DNA of 64,000 nucleotides from Pseudanabaena sp. lw0831 (GCF_016584665.1 NZ_BBJB01000095.1:49188-113187); one strand, 5' to 3'; shown: positions 32,324 through 43,340, numbered from the stretch's first letter. Notes: a model not told the origin generated them from the letters alone. Numbers and translations are program-made.

Positions 32324-33586
32324 ATGGCGGTTTTTACATTAGCAATTTGGAATATGAATCTATCTACTTTTATTCTCATTTCGCTTGCCCTTGGCGTTGC
32401 ATTTGGAACTTTATTAAATACAACTTTTCCTGAGAATATTGAACTAATCAATCAAAGTTTTTTAGCTCCAGTTGGTGAATCTTTTTTAAGGCTGATTCAG
32501 TTTGTAGTCGTTCCTATTGTTTTTTCTTCGTTAATCATGGGGTTGACCCGAATTCAAGGGGCTGGACAAGTCGGCAGATATACAGTTAAGCTAATGACCA
32601 GTTACCTGATTACTAGTTCAATCGCTCTTTGTGTGGGTATGGGTACTGCCTATTTCTTACAACCTGGTAGTGGAGTATCAGGCTTCTCAATCTCAGAAAA
32701 CATTAGCATTACTGAAGCGCCATCTTTAATATCTTGGCTAGTTAGCCTGATTCCTGTAAACCCATTAGAAGCTCTTAGCACTGGAAATCTATTACAAATC
32801 ATTTTTTCAGCAGTTTTATTGGGAATAGGAGTACAACTTGCTAAAGAGAAAGCAAAACCCTTTGTGGAATTGATAGAAAGCATCTATCACATTAGCGAAA
32901 AAACTTTATCTATAATTTTGTATGTTGCGCCTTTGGGCGTATTTGCCCTAATGAGTTCTACAATCGCCACCCAAGGATTAGAACTAGTAGCAAAATTATT
33001 TCTCTATGTTTTGGGTTTAGTAATGGCTTCTTCGATCATGATTTGCTTGGATATGCTAGCTCTATTTATGCTCAAAGCCGATCCTGTGAGATTCTTGCGT
33101 AGTCTTTCAGAAGCGATCGCCTTGGCATTTGGTACAGCTAGTTCCAATGCAGCTTTGCCTGTAGTATTACAAAATATTCAAGAAAACTATGGTTTGCGAG
33201 AAGAAATTGCCAGTTTCGCAATTCCTCTAGGTACTGCGCTCAAACGTGATGGCGCTGCGATTTTACAAGGATTTAACGCTCTATTTGTCGCTCAAATTTA
33301 TCAAGTTCCCTTAACTCCTTCTCTACTAACTGCGATCGCCGTTAGTAGTTTGCTGGTTTCATTTAGCACTCCTGGCGTGCCTGGCTCAGCGTTGATCACG
33401 ATGGCAACTGTGCTATCAGCCTCAGGTTTGCCATTAGAAGCGATCGCCTTAGTCGCAGGCATTGATCGCTTAACCGATGGATTTAAAACTGTCGTTAATA
33501 TTATTGGTAATAGTGTGAATGCGATTATTCTCAGCCATTGGGAAGCTGAACAAATACCTGAAGTAGAGCAAATACCTGCTGGATGA
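32324..33586 (+). CDS. Dicarboxylate/amino acid:cation symporter (DAACS/SDF family)
   Basis: A 420-residue membrane protein with about eight hydrophobic helices. Family motifs: FLRLIQFVVVPIVFSSLIMG, the serine-rich hairpin region AFGTASSNAALPVVLQNI, GTALKRDGAAILQ (usually N-M-D-G), and VSFSTPGVPGSAL with AGIDRLTDGFKTVVNIIGNS. It takes up acidic amino acids or C4-dicarboxylates with Na+ or H+. ATG 32354 is an alternative start, just before the first helix. Single gene. Confidence 0.9.
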   Translation: MAVFTLAIWNMNLSTFILISLALGVAFGTLLNTTFPENIELINQSFLAPVGESFLRLIQFVVVPIVFSSLIMGLTRIQGAGQVGRYTVKLMTSYLITSSIALCVGMGTAYFLQPGSGVSGFSISENISITEAPSLISWLVSLIPVNPLEALSTGNLLQIIFSAVLLGIGVQLAKEKAKPFVELIESIYHISEKTLSIILYVAPLGVFALMSSTIATQGLELVAKLFLYVLGLVMASSIMICLDMLALFMLKADPVRFLRSLSEAIALAFGTASSNAALPVVLQNIQENYGLREEIASFAIPLGTALKRDGAAILQGFNALFVAQIYQVPLTPSLLTAIAVSSLLVSFSTPGVPGSALITMATVLSASGLPLEAIALVAGIDRLTDGFKTVVNIIGNSVNAIILSHWEAEQIPEVEQIPAG

Positions 33587-33710
33587 AGACAAAATTCTGC
33601 TACGGAAAATTTTATGTTTTAGAATCCGCACTGCGAATAACAAGACTGCGAATACAAAGTTCGATTGGACAACTATATTTCTGTATAATGATTATTTTAA
33701 AACCGTCTCA

Positions 33711-36700
33711 ATGAGCATTTCTCGAAAGCGATCGCCATTCACAAATATTCCACTTAGCTCGGTGCTAATTGTCCCATTTGTGGCACTAATTGTGGGTACG
33801 GTAGGACTAGTTGGCTATCTGTCTTACCAGAGTGGTCAGCAATCGATCGAGAATTTGGCTAGCCAACTATTGAGGCAAACTTCTGAACGAGTCAGCGATC
33901 GTCTCAATAGTTATTTACAAATTTCACAGCAGGTTGTCGCCACTAATGATTTGGCGGTAAAGCAGGGGACACTCAATGTTGATGACCAAGAAAAATTAAG
34001 ACAACAACTTTGGCAGCAGATGCTATTAAACCCATCACTGCCCACCAATATTTTTTCAAGCGAGGATGGGAATGGTATTGGCTATGTGCGAATTAGCTCT
34101 GAAGAATTGCGGAATCTTGCTGAAAAAGCTACTGGTAAAAATATTCCCCTTGGCTCTATTTTTTTTCACAAAATAATTCCCAATCAGCGCCGATACTATT
34201 CGATCGACTCCCAAGGCAAACCTCTTCAACTATTTTTACAATTCGATGATGACTTTCGCACTGTTAGTTGGTACAGGCAAGCTAAAGATATTGGTAAACA
34301 AGCATGGACACCAGTATCTTTAGCACGAGTTCTTCCATTATTACAGACGGTCGCAGTTGCACCTGTCTCTGATGTCACTGGAAAACTATATGGCTTTTTC
34401 TCTACCAACTATTTTCTGTCTGATATCAGTCTATTTCTCATGCAGTTAAAGTTCACTCCTACTGGACAAGTATTTATCATTGAGAGATCTGGAGATCTGG
34501 TAGCGACATCACTGGCAACGGAAGCTTCGGGGCTGAGACAAACCGACAAAAAATTTTCTCGAATCCTCTCTTCAGAAAGTCAAGATAACCTGACGCGGGA
34601 AGTATCTAAACAGCTCCGTCTGCAATTTGGTGATTTTAGTAGCCTCAAGAAATCGAGACAATTAAGTTTGACTATTGCGGGATACCGCCAATTTGTGCAG
34701 ATTACTCCCTATCAAGATGAATACGGCTTAGATTGGCTTATTGTGACGGCGATCTCTGAATCTGACTTTATGTCGGAAATTCAGAAGAATGTTTATCGCA
34801 CGGTTCTATTATGTGGATTATCTCTAGCAGGTTCCATTGGTATTGGCATTTGGATATCTCGACGCATTTCGCGATCGCTATCTCATCTCACTCAAGCTAC
34901 CAAATCTTTCTCTGAAAATCGTCTGGAACAAACAATTCCAGATACGCACATTATTGACGTGCAAATTTTGAAAGAAGCTTTGCATCAAATGATGATCGAT
35001 CTTCATGATGCAGATCAAATGCGCTTAAATCATGAAAGAGATTTAGAAAAACAGGTTGCCGAAAAAACTTCTGCATTAACAGAAGCACAACGCATCTCCC
35101 ATGTGGGAAGCTGGGAGTTTGATGTGGCAACTGGGAAAAGCACTTGGTCAGCCGAACAGTTTCGTATCTTGGGATTTGATCCAAATGTACCATTACCGAG
35201 TTATACAAACTTTTTCGATATCCTGCCACCGAATGACCAAGCAAATTTTCGTAAAGTTGTAGAAGCAGCGATCTCACATGGTACACCTTACACAATAGAA
35301 CATGGCATTATCCGTCCTGACGGTTCAATTTGCTACATCATTAGCCGAGGCGAGGCGGTCTGCGATGAAGAAGGGAGAGTGATTAAACTGATTGGCACGA
35401 TTACAGATGTTAGCGATCGCAAACAAGCTGAAATTGCTCTACGACAAAGTGAATCTCGGTTTCAGCGGATCAATAATTCCAGCATGGTTGGTATTATCAT
35501 GACAACTCCAACAGGCGAGATCAGCGAGGCAAATGATACATTCCTCCAAATGATCGGTTACGACCGTGTGGATCTACAAACTGGTAATCTACGATGGGAT
35601 ACAATCACTCCATCTGGCTACAGCGAGGTCGATGCGGCGGCTGTAGCCCATTTGCTTGCCTACGGATGGGTACAACCCTTTGAGAAAGATTATATTCGCA
35701 AAGATGGAAATCGGGTCACAGTCTTGGTTAGTGGCGCTCTGATTGAAGGAAGTACCAATCAAGTGATCTCTATCATTGTAGATATTAGCGATCGCAAACG
35801 ATTAGAAACAGAGCTAACCCACAGTCGCGATTTAAGAGAATTAATCTTTAATGAGTCTACTGATGCACTGTTCTTAGTCGATAGTGAGACTTCACTCATA
35901 GTAGACTGCAATCAGCAAGCTATAAAACTATTTGAAGTTGACGATAAAAATGATCTACTTAACATTGAAGGGCGCACTCTCCACAAGCGACAGTTTTCTA
36001 GGCAAGAACTCGCTCAAATTGACCAAGAAGTTAACCAAAATGGCTTTTGTAGCTTAGAGGTAGAATATATCACTCGCAAAGGGCGTGAATTTTGGGGAGA
36101 TCTTTCTCTAAAGAGAATTACTTTTGGAGAACAACGGTTTAGTCTGGCGCGGGTAGTGGATATCACCGTGCGTAAGCAGACAGAAATCATCCTAGCCAGA
36201 GCGAAAACAATAGCAGAAGAAGCCACTAGAGCGAAAAGTGCATTTTTGGCAAATATGAGTCATGAAATTCGCACGCCGATGAATGGTGTGATGGGAATGA
36301 CGCAACTTCTAGAAACTACAAACCTTAATGAAGAACAAGCCGATTTCGTGAAAACAATTAAGGATAGTAGCGAATCTCTTTTAACAATTATCAACGATAT
36401 TCTTGACCTCTCTAAAATCGAATCAGGCATATTAGAAATAGAAAAATGGGATTTCAAGTTAGAAGATGTTGTCAGTGGAGTCTCTCAACTACTAAATAGT
36501 CAAGCGATCGCAAAACAAATCGATCTCCAATATGCGATCTCGCCTGAGATCCCTATAGTAATTGGAGACTACGCCCGTTTGCGCCAGATCTTACTAAATC
36601 TAGTCGGTAATGCTATTAAATTTACCCAAAGTGGTCAAGTTTCCATTTCAGTTAGTGGAAAGCCTCTAGATGAGGAAGTGGAGGAGAAAGACTTTGATGC

Positions 36701-37469
36701 CAATGTTTTTCTGGAAGAAGAATTAAGGGTGAGAAAGAAATATCAACTAAAATTTGCGATCGCTGATACAGGTTTTGGCATCAAAGGCGATCGCATTGAC
36801 AGACTGTTCCAACCCTTTACCCAAGCTGATGCCTCCATTAGTCGAAAATATGGTGGCACTGGATTAGGACTGGCGATCAGTAAACGACTAGTCGAGCTAA
36901 TGAATGGCACAATCTGGGTAGAGAGCTTTGGGCAAGTTGGTGGCAATCCTCCCGCAGACTGGAAGCCCTTGCGCGATACCCAAGGTTCAACATTTTACTT
37001 TGAGATCGTGGTCTTAACTAGTCAAACGATCTATCAACCTTTGGGAGCAACCAATAAAAAATCTGCGATCGACAGACAATTTGCCGAAAAATTCCCTTTA
37101 AAAATCCTCTTAGTGGAAGACAATAAAGTTAATCAAATGGTTGCTAACTCGATACTCAAAAAACTTGGTTATCAGATCAATGATATTGCTAACGATGGAT
37201 TAGAAGCCTTGCAGGCTTTGCAAAATAATACCTACGACCTAATCCTGATGGATTTACAAATGCCAAAAATGGATGGCATAACAACCACAAAGATTATTCG
37301 CACTGAATTAATGAGCCAAGTACCCATTGTTGCCATGACTGCCGATGTGATGACCGAAGTTCGCCAAGCTTGTTTCGACGTAGGTATGAATGATTACGTC
37401 AGTAAACCGATTAATATTGCTGAAATTATGCGTGTAATTTCAGCAACCTGTTCCCTTCCCAGTGAATAA
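33711..37469 (+). CDS. Hybrid sensor histidine kinase with Cache-type sensor, HAMP, PAS domains and receiver
   Basis: A 1252-residue protein. TM1 (about 20-40), an extracytoplasmic Cache-like sensor (to about 350) and TM2 (357-378) are followed by HAMP. A PAS starts with [20 protein letters not shown], then two more PAS units (each ending D-I/V-S-D-R-K or D-I-T-V-R-K). HisKA has [15 protein letters not shown] (phospho-His near 851). The HATPase has LVGNAIKFT and [19 protein letters not shown]. The receiver [11 protein letters not shown] has phospho-acceptor D near 1180 ([13 protein letters not shown]). It senses an unknown periplasmic ligand. It ends inside a hairpin; no separate response regulator is adjacent. 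Confidence 0.93.
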   Translation: MSISRKRSPFTNIPLSSVLIVPFVALIVGTVGLVGYLSYQSGQQSIENLASQLLRQTSERVSDRLNSYLQISQQVVATNDLAVKQGTLNVDDQEKLRQQLWQQMLLNPSLPTNIFSSEDGNGIGYVRISSEELRNLAEKATGKNIPLGSIFFHKIIPNQRRYYSIDSQGKPLQLFLQFDDDFRTVSWYRQAKDIGKQAWTPVSLARVLPLLQTVAVAPVSDVTGKLYGFFSTNYFLSDISLFLMQLKFTPTGQVFIIERSGDLVATSLATEASGLRQTDKKFSRILSSESQDNLTREVSKQLRLQFGDFSSLKKSRQLSLTIAGYRQFVQITPYQDEYGLDWLIVTAISESDFMSEIQKNVYRTVLLCGLSLAGSIGIGIWISRRISRSLSHLTQATKSFSENRLEQTIPDTHIIDVQILKEALHQMMIDLHDADQMRLNHERDLEKQVAEKTSALTEAQRISHVGSWEFDVATGKSTWSAEQFRILGFDPNVPLPSYTNFFDILPPNDQANFRKVVEAAISHGTPYTIEHGIIRPDGSICYIISRGEAVCDEEGRVIKLIGTITDVSDRKQAEIALRQSESRFQRINNSSMVGIIMTTPTGEISEANDTFLQMIGYDRVDLQTGNLRWDTITPSGYSEVDAAAVAHLLAYGWVQPFEKDYIRKDGNRVTVLVSGALIEGSTNQVISIIVDISDRKRLETELTHSRDLRELIFNESTDALFLVDSETSLIVDCNQQAIKLFEVDDKNDLLNIEGRTLHKRQFSRQELAQIDQEVNQNGFCSLEVEYITRKGREFWGDLSLKRITFGEQRFSLARVVDITVRKQTEIILARAKTIAEEATRAKSAFLANMSHEIRTPMNGVMGMTQLLETTNLNEEQADFVKTIKDSSESLLTIINDILDLSKIESGILEIEKWDFKLEDVVSGVSQLLNSQAIAKQIDLQYAISPEIPIVIGDYARLRQILLNLVGNAIKFTQSGQVSISVSGKPLDEEVEEKDFDANVFLEEELRVRKKYQLKFAIADTGFGIKGDRIDRLFQPFTQADASISRKYGGTGLGLAISKRLVELMNGTIWVESFGQVGGNPPADWKPLRDTQGSTFYFEIVVLTSQTIYQPLGATNKKSAIDRQFAEKFPLKILLVEDNKVNQMVANSILKKLGYQINDIANDGLEALQALQNNTYDLILMDLQMPKMDGITTTKIIRTELMSQVPIVAMTADVMTEVRQACFDVGMNDYVSKPINIAEIMRVISATCSLPSE

Positions 37470-37510
37470 TTAGTGGTGCGCGGCTTCGCCGCACACCACT
37501 AATTATTCAC
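37462..37510. terminator. 49-bp hairpin containing the kinase stop codon
   Basis: GTGAATAATTAGTGGTGCGCGGC arm, one mismatch, around TTC. The TAA of the hybrid kinase gene lies in the left arm. Confidence 0.83.
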
Positions 37511-37559
37511 TTTATAACGCCCATTCTTGCGGTGTGAAGGGAGGAGTAATTAACGATAT

Positions 37560-38201
37560 ATGAAAGTAAATATTGACCAACTCATGACTATACTTACAAA
37601 CCCTAACGATGTTTATACCCTTGCTCAATGGCTAGCAGGCGATCATAGTAATTGGGAACAAGCGATCGATAATCCGCCATTTTTTGCCCATATTCGCGTT
37701 GGCATTCGTGCTTTACCCAATCCCATTACCGACGATGGTGTATGGCTATTTTTAGAGCAAGCCTACGACTATGAGCTAAATCATCCCTATCGCACCGCAG
37801 TTTTACACCTGATATTTCAAAACGATCGCATTGAAATGATCAACTATCGTCTCAAAAATGCGGAAACTTTCTTTGGTGCTAGCCGCGATCGAGATCGGCT
37901 TAAAGTACTGGATATCGATGCGATCGAACAGCTACAAGGTTGTACTCAATGGGTAGATCGCACTGATCCCCTAACATTTAAAGGTGCGGTCGAGTCAGGA
38001 AAAAAATGTTGCATCAATCGTAAAGGTGTCGATACCTATCTCGCGATTGAGTTTGAAGTTACGGAAAACACCTATAGCAGCCTTGATCGTGGCTATGACC
38101 TCGTAACCGATGAGAGGGTATGGGGTTCGATCGCAGGAGCCTTCCAATTTGTGAAAAAGACAAGCTTTAGCAACGAAATTACCATAGGAGCTACTCCTTA
38201 A
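37560..38201 (+). CDS. cpcT: CpcT/CpeT-family phycobiliprotein chromophore lyase
   Basis: A 213-residue protein covering the CpeT/CpcT family: LAQWLAGDHSNWEQAIDNPP, FAHIRVGIRALPN, GVWLFLEQAYDYELNHPYR, GCTQWVDRTDPLTFKGAVES, GKKCCINRKGVDTYLAIEFE and TDERVWGSIAGAFQF. CpcT attaches phycocyanobilin to Cys-153 of phycocyanin beta; paralogues exist, so the exact substrate is not certain. No phycobilisome gene is adjacent. The end carries a near-tandem GAGCTACTCCT duplication across the stop codon. Confidence 0.88.
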   Translation: MKVNIDQLMTILTNPNDVYTLAQWLAGDHSNWEQAIDNPPFFAHIRVGIRALPNPITDDGVWLFLEQAYDYELNHPYRTAVLHLIFQNDRIEMINYRLKNAETFFGASRDRDRLKVLDIDAIEQLQGCTQWVDRTDPLTFKGAVESGKKCCINRKGVDTYLAIEFEVTENTYSSLDRGYDLVTDERVWGSIAGAFQFVKKTSFSNEITIGATP

Positions 38202-38337
38202 GAGCTACTCCTCAGGTATAATTGATGCCTGAATGATTAATATTATTCGGACTTATGATCTTGCTTTAGCAGGACATAATTTCTTGAGAATCTGATCATT
38301 TGGAGTTTTCTCATTACGCTTTGTAAATGAGTAAAGT

Positions 38338-38390
38338 CCAAATAATTCTTTAAAAACCTCACTTAGTAAGGATTTCTAAGAATTATTTGG
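38338..38390. repeat. Inverted repeat upstream of purD
   Basis: CCAAATAATTCTT (38338-38350) and its complement (38378-38390) enclose 27 bp. The flank CTAGAGCGCAAAGCACTGTAG resembles the R1 tail. The rest of the 254-bp spacer shows nothing else. Confidence 0.65.
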
Positions 38391-38455
38391 CTTAACTAGA
38401 GCGCAAAGCACTGTAGTTGAGAAAGCCAAACTAGTGTGAGTATTAAAGGTGTAAT

Positions 38456-39730
38456 TTGAAAGTCCTCGTAGTTGGCAGTGGCGGTAGAGAACACGCCCTA
38501 GCTTGGAAACTTCTGCAATCTCCCAATATCGATCGCGTCTTTTGCATCCCAGGAAACGGCGGCACAGCAACCATGCAAAACTGTCAGAACGTTTCCCTCA
38601 GCATTGATGATTTTGAAGGGATTTTACGGTTTGCTCAAGTACAAGGTGTTGGTTTTACAATTGTTGGTCCCGAACTGCCGTTAGCACTTGGCATTGTTGA
38701 TTATTTTCAAGCTGCTGAAGCGTTAATCTTTGGTCCAACCCAAGAGGGTGCACAGATCGAAGCTAGCAAGTCTTGGGCAAAGGCTCTTATGCAAGAAGCC
38801 AATATTCCCACTGCTGCCAGTGCCGCTTTCACAAGTCTCGAAGCCGCACAAGCCTATGTGCAAGAACAGGGTACACCGATCGTGATTAAAGCAGATGGGC
38901 TAGCTAGCGGCAAAGGAGTCACTGTAGCCATGACTCTGGAAGAAGCCACCGAAGCAATCGATCGCATTTTTGCAGGACAGTTCGGCTCCGCAGGCGAAAC
39001 CGTAATAATCGAAGAGTTTATGACTGGACAAGAAGTCTCCGTACTCGCAGTCACCGATGGTAAAACCATCCGCCCCTTAAGCCCTGCTCAAGATCATAAG
39101 CGGCTCGGCGATGGTGATACTGGTCCCAATACAGGTGGCATGGGAGCCTATGCCCCCGCCCCGATCGCAACGCCTGAGTTGATGGCAAAAGTGCAGACCC
39201 AAGTTTTAGAGCCTGCGATCGCGGCTTTGAAAGCTAGAGGCATTGACTATCGTGGTTGTCTTTATGCGGGGTTAATGATTACGCCCGAAGGTGAACCCAA
39301 GGTTGTGGAGTTTAACTGCCGATTGGGCGATCCTGAAACCCAAGCTGTGTTGCCATTGCTCGACACCAATCTGGATGATTTGCTCATGGCTTGCATCGAG
39401 GGTAACCTAGCTAATTTTCCACCGCTTAAATGGAAAAAGCATTCGTCAGTATGTGTCGTCATGGCAGCAGGTGGCTATCCAGACAAGGTAGATACTGGGC
39501 AGTTTATTACAGGTATCGGTAAAGCCGAAGATTTGGGCGCATTTGTATTTCAGTCAGGAACGAAACTCAAAAACAATGCCTTAGTAACTAATGGTGGGCG
39601 AGTGCTTGGGGTTACGGCTTTGGGCGATGACATTCGGAATGCGATCGCTAATGTATACAGCGCCATTGAGTTTGTTGCTTACGATGGCATGTATTACCGC
39701 AAGGATATTGCGAGCAAAGCCGTCACTTAA
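38456..39730 (+). CDS. purD: Phosphoribosylamine-glycine ligase (GAR synthetase)
   Basis: A 424-residue ATP-grasp enzyme: KVLVVGSGGREHALAWKL at the N-terminus, FTIVGPELPLALGI, VIKADGLASGKGVTVA, GPNTGGMGAYAPAP, RGCLYAGLMIT, EFNCRLGDPETQAVLPLL and a C-terminal G-G-R-V-L-G-V-T. It adds glycine to phosphoribosylamine in purine synthesis. The start is TTG at 38456, directly before the conserved K-V-L-V-V-G. The gene ends in a terminator. Confidence 0.96.
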   Translation: MKVLVVGSGGREHALAWKLLQSPNIDRVFCIPGNGGTATMQNCQNVSLSIDDFEGILRFAQVQGVGFTIVGPELPLALGIVDYFQAAEALIFGPTQEGAQIEASKSWAKALMQEANIPTAASAAFTSLEAAQAYVQEQGTPIVIKADGLASGKGVTVAMTLEEATEAIDRIFAGQFGSAGETVIIEEFMTGQEVSVLAVTDGKTIRPLSPAQDHKRLGDGDTGPNTGGMGAYAPAPIATPELMAKVQTQVLEPAIAALKARGIDYRGCLYAGLMITPEGEPKVVEFNCRLGDPETQAVLPLLDTNLDDLLMACIEGNLANFPPLKWKKHSSVCVVMAAGGYPDKVDTGQFITGIGKAEDLGAFVFQSGTKLKNNALVTNGGRVLGVTALGDDIRNAIANVYSAIEFVAYDGMYYRKDIASKAVT

Positions 39731-39763
39731 ACAAAAGCCCGCGCTATGCGCGGGCTTTTGTTT
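39729..39763. terminator. 35-bp perfect hairpin downstream of purD
   Basis: AAACAAAAGCCCGCGC and complement around TAT. It overlaps the purD stop and touches the stop of the convergent gene. Confidence 0.88.
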
Positions 39764-40296
39764 TAGTCAGCCATGCTGAGATTGACTGTAATCGTTAATT
39801 TCAACGAAGAGTCAGTATTTGAGTCGTGAATTTGCTGCCAATGGTGATTAATTGGGCGATCGCCAATAGGTTCAGTCAAAACCCTCGCTAACAACTGCAA
39901 AAGTTTAGAAGCCCCATTACTAATTTCTTGGCTAAATGACTCCGTAGCAACAGGCAAATTTACAGGTGATGGAATGGCTGAAATAATCTGAGAATTAATC
40001 GTCGATGGATAATTCCCGATATTATTGGAATTAGCATTAACAGATCGGTTGCAATAGCGGCGCAAAACTACTTGCAAATTATTTTTAGTTACGCGATCGC
40101 CAAAAGCTTCTGATAGTAATTGCCATAATTTATAGCCAACATCGCGAATATAAGCAGCATCATAGCCAGCTTTTTCAGCAATCTCTGAATAGGTTTTACC
40201 CTCCCAAGTCTGACGAAAAATAGCCTCTTGAATTGTACTGAGGCTCTTATTTCCCAAAACAGAATCCACGATATTGAGTGCGTCTTCAATAGTCAT
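39763..40296 (-). CDS. Stand-alone vMAP-type N-terminal HTH protein
   Basis: A 177-residue protein from ATG 40296 (MTIEDALNIVDSVL). Residues 1-85 match the helix-turn-helix domain found at the N-terminus of cyanobacterial vWA-MoxR-associated and NB-ARC/WD40 conflict proteins: QEAIFRQTWEGKTYSEIAEK, AGYDAAYIRDVGYKLWQLLS and FGDRVTKNNLQVVLRRYCNR. The remaining 90 residues are polar with no recognised fold, and no NTPase or effector follows. It may be a truncated relic or an adaptor. It lies between purD and a 900-bp gene-free stretch. Confidence 0.7.
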   Translation of the reverse strand: MTIEDALNIVDSVLGNKSLSTIQEAIFRQTWEGKTYSEIAEKAGYDAAYIRDVGYKLWQLLSEAFGDRVTKNNLQVVLRRYCNRSVNANSNNIGNYPSTINSQIISAIPSPVNLPVATESFSQEISNGASKLLQLLARVLTEPIGDRPINHHWQQIHDSNTDSSLKLTITVNLSMAD

Positions 40297-40906
40297 CTTT
40301 TTCCTCACAGTTCACTAATTATTTGTGTTTAGATAAGCTCTCTAAAAAACTAGCGAGTCAAAATGTTTTTAACAATACATTTATTCTAATTTTTGATTCT
40401 AAATCTTGATGTGAAGTGGGAACTTTCTAATTAAATCTCCATCTAATTAGGCAAACAAACCAATAGTTTGTATTCAACACATTCGCCAATACCTTTCCCG
40501 ACCGATTTCCCAATTCAATGATTAGAATTTCTTGCTCAATTCACAATTGCTCAACACCCGTCCGATAGACTCGCCGAAAAGTTTTAGAGATTAATCCAAA
40601 AATCAATACAGATAACAACGTAGAAAATAAAATATTTTGTATGTTGTTGCTGTTGACACAGCTAAGTTAGCACAGTTTATTTAAACTAGTTATCTAAGGT
40701 AATTGTATAGATGTAAACCTCAAAAACATTTATTAGCAAGGTTTTCGGGGATTGTTATATTTTTTTTAATCTAATTCTAACTTGTTTTTAACGATAAAAA
40801 TTATGATATTTGATGACATCAATCAAGGCATTAACAAACAAGTTCTTGGAACAGAAAAAGTCTGATCTTTTTTTCTAGCATTTTCTGACAAAAGTAAAAC
40901 TTCTAT

Positions 40907-40961
40907 TGTCGGCACTGACTCAATAATTAGTACTGTAGCAATGCTTGAGTTAGTGCCGACA
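40907..40961. repeat. 55-bp inverted repeat with 21-bp loop
   Basis: TGTCGGCACTGACTCAA (40907-40923) and its complement (40945-40961), one mismatch. The loop contains TAATTAGTACTGTAGC. Confidence 0.8.
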
Positions 40962-40965
40962 AATC

Positions 40966-41020
40966 AAACCCCAAAAGAGTAATGGCGGCGCGAAGCGCCG
41001 CTATTACTCTTTTGGGGTTT
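40966..41020. repeat. 55-bp palindrome (centre GGCGC-GAA-GCGCC)
   Basis: AAACCCCAAAAGAGTAATGG arm with one mismatch around GCGC-GAA-GCGC. It is not at a gene end, unlike most of this family. Confidence 0.82.
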
Positions 41021-41068
41021 AATCTCTAGCTGACAATAATTTCATGATCTAGCTGAGTAACTGCCAAT

Positions 41069-41117
41069 CCACCAAAAGTAAGTGTTAGCGTTTTGCACCA
41101 CCACTTACTTTTGGTGG
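41069..41117. repeat. 49-bp inverted repeat upstream of the Rieske gene
   Basis: CCACCAAAAGTAAGTG (41069-41084) and its complement (41102-41117), perfect 16 bp, with a 17-bp loop. It lies about 90 bp before the Rieske start and may influence its expression. Confidence 0.75.
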
Positions 41118-41205
41118 TTGATTTTGTCACAATTCATCATGATTCAAGGACAAACAATGCTTGTGATATAGTTTTTTGTGTCTTAACCATCACTCCACAA
41201 AACCA

Positions 41206-41571
41206 ATGACTAAAGTCAAAATTGCTTCCACTACCGATGTCATTTCTAATAAAGTTCTGAAAACCAAAGCCAATGGACAGTCTGTAATCGTTGCTAAAGT
41301 TGGTGATAAATATTGCGCGATCGCAAATAAATGTCCTCACTTTGGACTGCCTCTAGCCAAAGGCAAATTTGAAAATGGCACAATTACTTGTCCCTTTCAT
41401 GGTTCCAAGTTTGAAATTTGTACTGGCAAGAATGTTGAATGGGTAGAATCCTTTGTTGGTATTCCTTTACCAGATGTTGCCAAAAAAATGATTGCCATGG
41501 GCAAAACTTCTACTGACGTGAAAAGCTTTGCAGTCACCCAAGAAGGCTCCGATCTATTTATCGACGCATAA
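41206..41571 (+). CDS. Rieske-type [2Fe-2S] ferredoxin
   Basis: A 121-residue protein from ATG 41206 (MTKVKIASTTDV); an upstream TTG would add 10 residues of poor quality. The Rieske ligands are C43-P-H45 and C62-P-F-H65-G, in NKCPHFGLPLAKG and TCPFHGSKFEICTG. The C-terminus extends about 40 residues beyond the fold (PDVAKKMIAMGK...). There is no membrane anchor, so it is a soluble electron carrier; the partner is unknown. It is preceded by a long repeat-rich region. Confidence 0.9.
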   Translation: MTKVKIASTTDVISNKVLKTKANGQSVIVAKVGDKYCAIANKCPHFGLPLAKGKFENGTITCPFHGSKFEICTGKNVEWVESFVGIPLPDVAKKMIAMGKTSTDVKSFAVTQEGSDLFIDA

Positions 41572-41580
41572 CAAAAAACT

Positions 41581-41613
41581 AAAAAGCTGCCGCGCTTCGC
41601 GCGGCAGCTTTTT
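41581..41613. terminator. 33-bp perfect hairpin between convergent Rieske and fabF genes
   Basis: AAAAAGCTGCCGCGC and complement around TTC, with A/T runs on both sides, so it can act for both strands. Confidence 0.9.
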
Positions 41614-41624
41614 TGGTGATCGGG

Positions 41625-42878
41625 CTATTGGTATTTTTTGAAGACTAACGTAACGTTATGACCGCCAAACCCAAAGGAGTTAGAGGTCGCCACATTAATT
41701 GTCATCGGACGGGACTTGTTAGGCACATAGTCAAGATCACAGTCAGGATCAGGATTTTCTAAGTTCATCGTTGGCGGCGCAATATTATTTTTTACAGCTA
41801 AAACTGTCGCCACAGCCTCAATGCCACCCGATCCGCCAAGTAAATGACCTGTCATCGACTTAGTAGAACTAACTGCAACCTTGTACGCATGATCGCCTAA
41901 AACTTTTTTGATAGCCTTAGTCTCAGTACTATCATTTGCTGAAGTACTTGTACCATGAGCGTTGATATAATCCACCATCTCAGGGGTAATATCGCCATCC
42001 TTAAGGGCAAGAGTCATCGCTCTCACTGCTCCTTCACCATTAGGAGAAGGCGAGGTCATATGGTAAGCATCACAGGTGCAGCCATAGCCTACGATTTCAG
42101 CATAGATTTTTGCTCCACGCGCTAGAGCATGTTCAAGATTTTCAATGATCAAGATACCTGCACCCTCACCCATCACAAAGCCGTCACGATCTTTATCAAA
42201 TGGGCGAGAAGCATGGGCAGGATCATCATTACGACGAGACATGGCTCTTGCTGAGGCAAATCCTGCAAATCCGAGCGGTGTAATCGCCGCCTCAGTCCCA
42301 CCACAGATCATCGCTTGAGCAAAACCACTTTGGACTAAACGAAATGCATCGCCGATCGCATTAGAGCCAGCCGCACAAGCAGTAACTGTGCAGGAGTTGG
42401 GACCCTGTGCGCCCGTATGAATTGCGGTCAAGCCAGCTGCCATATTGCCGATCATCATCGGAATCATAAATGGACTGCAACGACTTGGTCCTTTGGTGCG
42501 AATAATTTCATGCTGATCTTCGAGTACTTGCAAGCCACCAATTCCAGTACCTAGCAAAACCCCTATCTGAGGTGCATTAAGCGGCGTTATTTCCAGATTA
42601 GCATCGCGTAATGCTTGGATACTGGCGCTCACACCAAATTGAGCGAAGCGATCCATACGGCGCGCTTCTTTGGCTGGGACATAGGCAAGAGGATCAAAAT
42701 CTTTTACTTCGCCGCCAACTCGACATTCATGGTCGGTTGTATCGAAGCGAGTAATTTCTGTAATTCCGTTTTTGCCATCGACTAGACCTTGCCAGTATTC
42801 TTCGACCGTGTTACCGATCGGTGTGATTGCACCTAGTCCAGTGACAACGACGCGAGAGAGGGGCTGAGGGTTTTGCAT
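41625..42878 (-). CDS. fabF: Beta-ketoacyl-ACP synthase II
   Basis: A 417-residue condensing enzyme: [14 protein letters not shown], active-site Cys168 in [15 protein letters not shown], His in NAHGTST and in [13 protein letters not shown], and the final NSFGFGGHN. It extends acyl-ACP with malonyl-ACP in fatty acid synthesis. Its substrate carrier acpP lies 84 bp upstream on the same strand, a conserved pairing; a small hairpin separates them. Confidence 0.97.
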   Translation of the reverse strand: MQNPQPLSRVVVTGLGAITPIGNTVEEYWQGLVDGKNGITEITRFDTTDHECRVGGEVKDFDPLAYVPAKEARRMDRFAQFGVSASIQALRDANLEITPLNAPQIGVLLGTGIGGLQVLEDQHEIIRTKGPSRCSPFMIPMMIGNMAAGLTAIHTGAQGPNSCTVTACAAGSNAIGDAFRLVQSGFAQAMICGGTEAAITPLGFAGFASARAMSRRNDDPAHASRPFDKDRDGFVMGEGAGILIIENLEHALARGAKIYAEIVGYGCTCDAYHMTSPSPNGEGAVRAMTLALKDGDITPEMVDYINAHGTSTSANDSTETKAIKKVLGDHAYKVAVSSTKSMTGHLLGGSGGIEAVATVLAVKNNIAPPTMNLENPDPDCDLDYVPNKSRPMTINVATSNSFGFGGHNVTLVFKKYQ

Positions 42879-42916
42879 TTCGTTTGGAATCAGTATGTCA
42901 AAAATTTTAAGAACAG

Positions 42917-42947
42917 AAAAGCTTTGTTGCTGAGCAACAAAGCTTTT
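42917..42947. repeat. 31-bp perfect hairpin between acpP and fabF
   Basis: AAAAGCTTTGTTGC and complement around TGA. It sits inside the acpP-fabF pair and could attenuate fabF relative to acpP. Confidence 0.8.
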
Positions 42948-42962
42948 ATCTAAAACAATTGC

Positions 42963-43199
42963 TTAAGCAGCTTGTTTACTGTCAATGTAATCAACGGCGT
43001 TCTGCACTGTGGCAATTTTTTCTGCGTCTTCGTCGGGGATTTCAACGCCGAATTTTTCTTCCAATGCCATAACTAATTCGACGGTATCGAGAGAGTCAGC
43101 GCCAAGGTCGTTCGCAAAGCTAGCCTCAGGCTTAACTTCGGCTTTATCAACGCCTAATTGGGATGCAACGATGTCTTGAACTTGCTCAAAGGTACTCAT
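42963..43199 (-). CDS. acpP: Acyl carrier protein
   Basis: A 78-residue ACP with the phosphopantetheine serine S36 in [19 protein letters not shown], an acidic helix II, and [20 protein letters not shown] at the end. It carries acyl chains for fatty acid synthesis. It is upstream of fabF. Confidence 0.97.
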   Translation of the reverse strand: MSTFEQVQDIVASQLGVDKAEVKPEASFANDLGADSLDTVELVMALEEKFGVEIPDEDAEKIATVQNAVDYIDSKQAA

Positions 43200-43340
43200 T
43201 TACTTATTCTCTGCTTACAACCAATAAAACTTTTTAGCGTTTTTAATTTTATCGGATAAAGGTAGCTGTATATACACGATCGCAAATAACTATCGAAAAA
43301 TTCAATTTTTAATCAAATATTTCGGCTGACTTTCACTAAA

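Larger units (their letters stand above)
40297..41205. other. 909-bp gene-free region with three large inverted repeats
   Basis: The first 600 bp are AT-rich and hold no supported ORF. From 40907 three palindromic structures follow each other (listed separately). I find no tRNA or known RNA motif. A short frame at 40803 (20 codons) is not supported. Confidence 0.55.

Noticed and set aside
40803..40865. A 20-codon ATG frame in the gene-free region
   Set aside because: Too short, no Shine-Dalgarno sequence and no recognisable pattern; not supportable.
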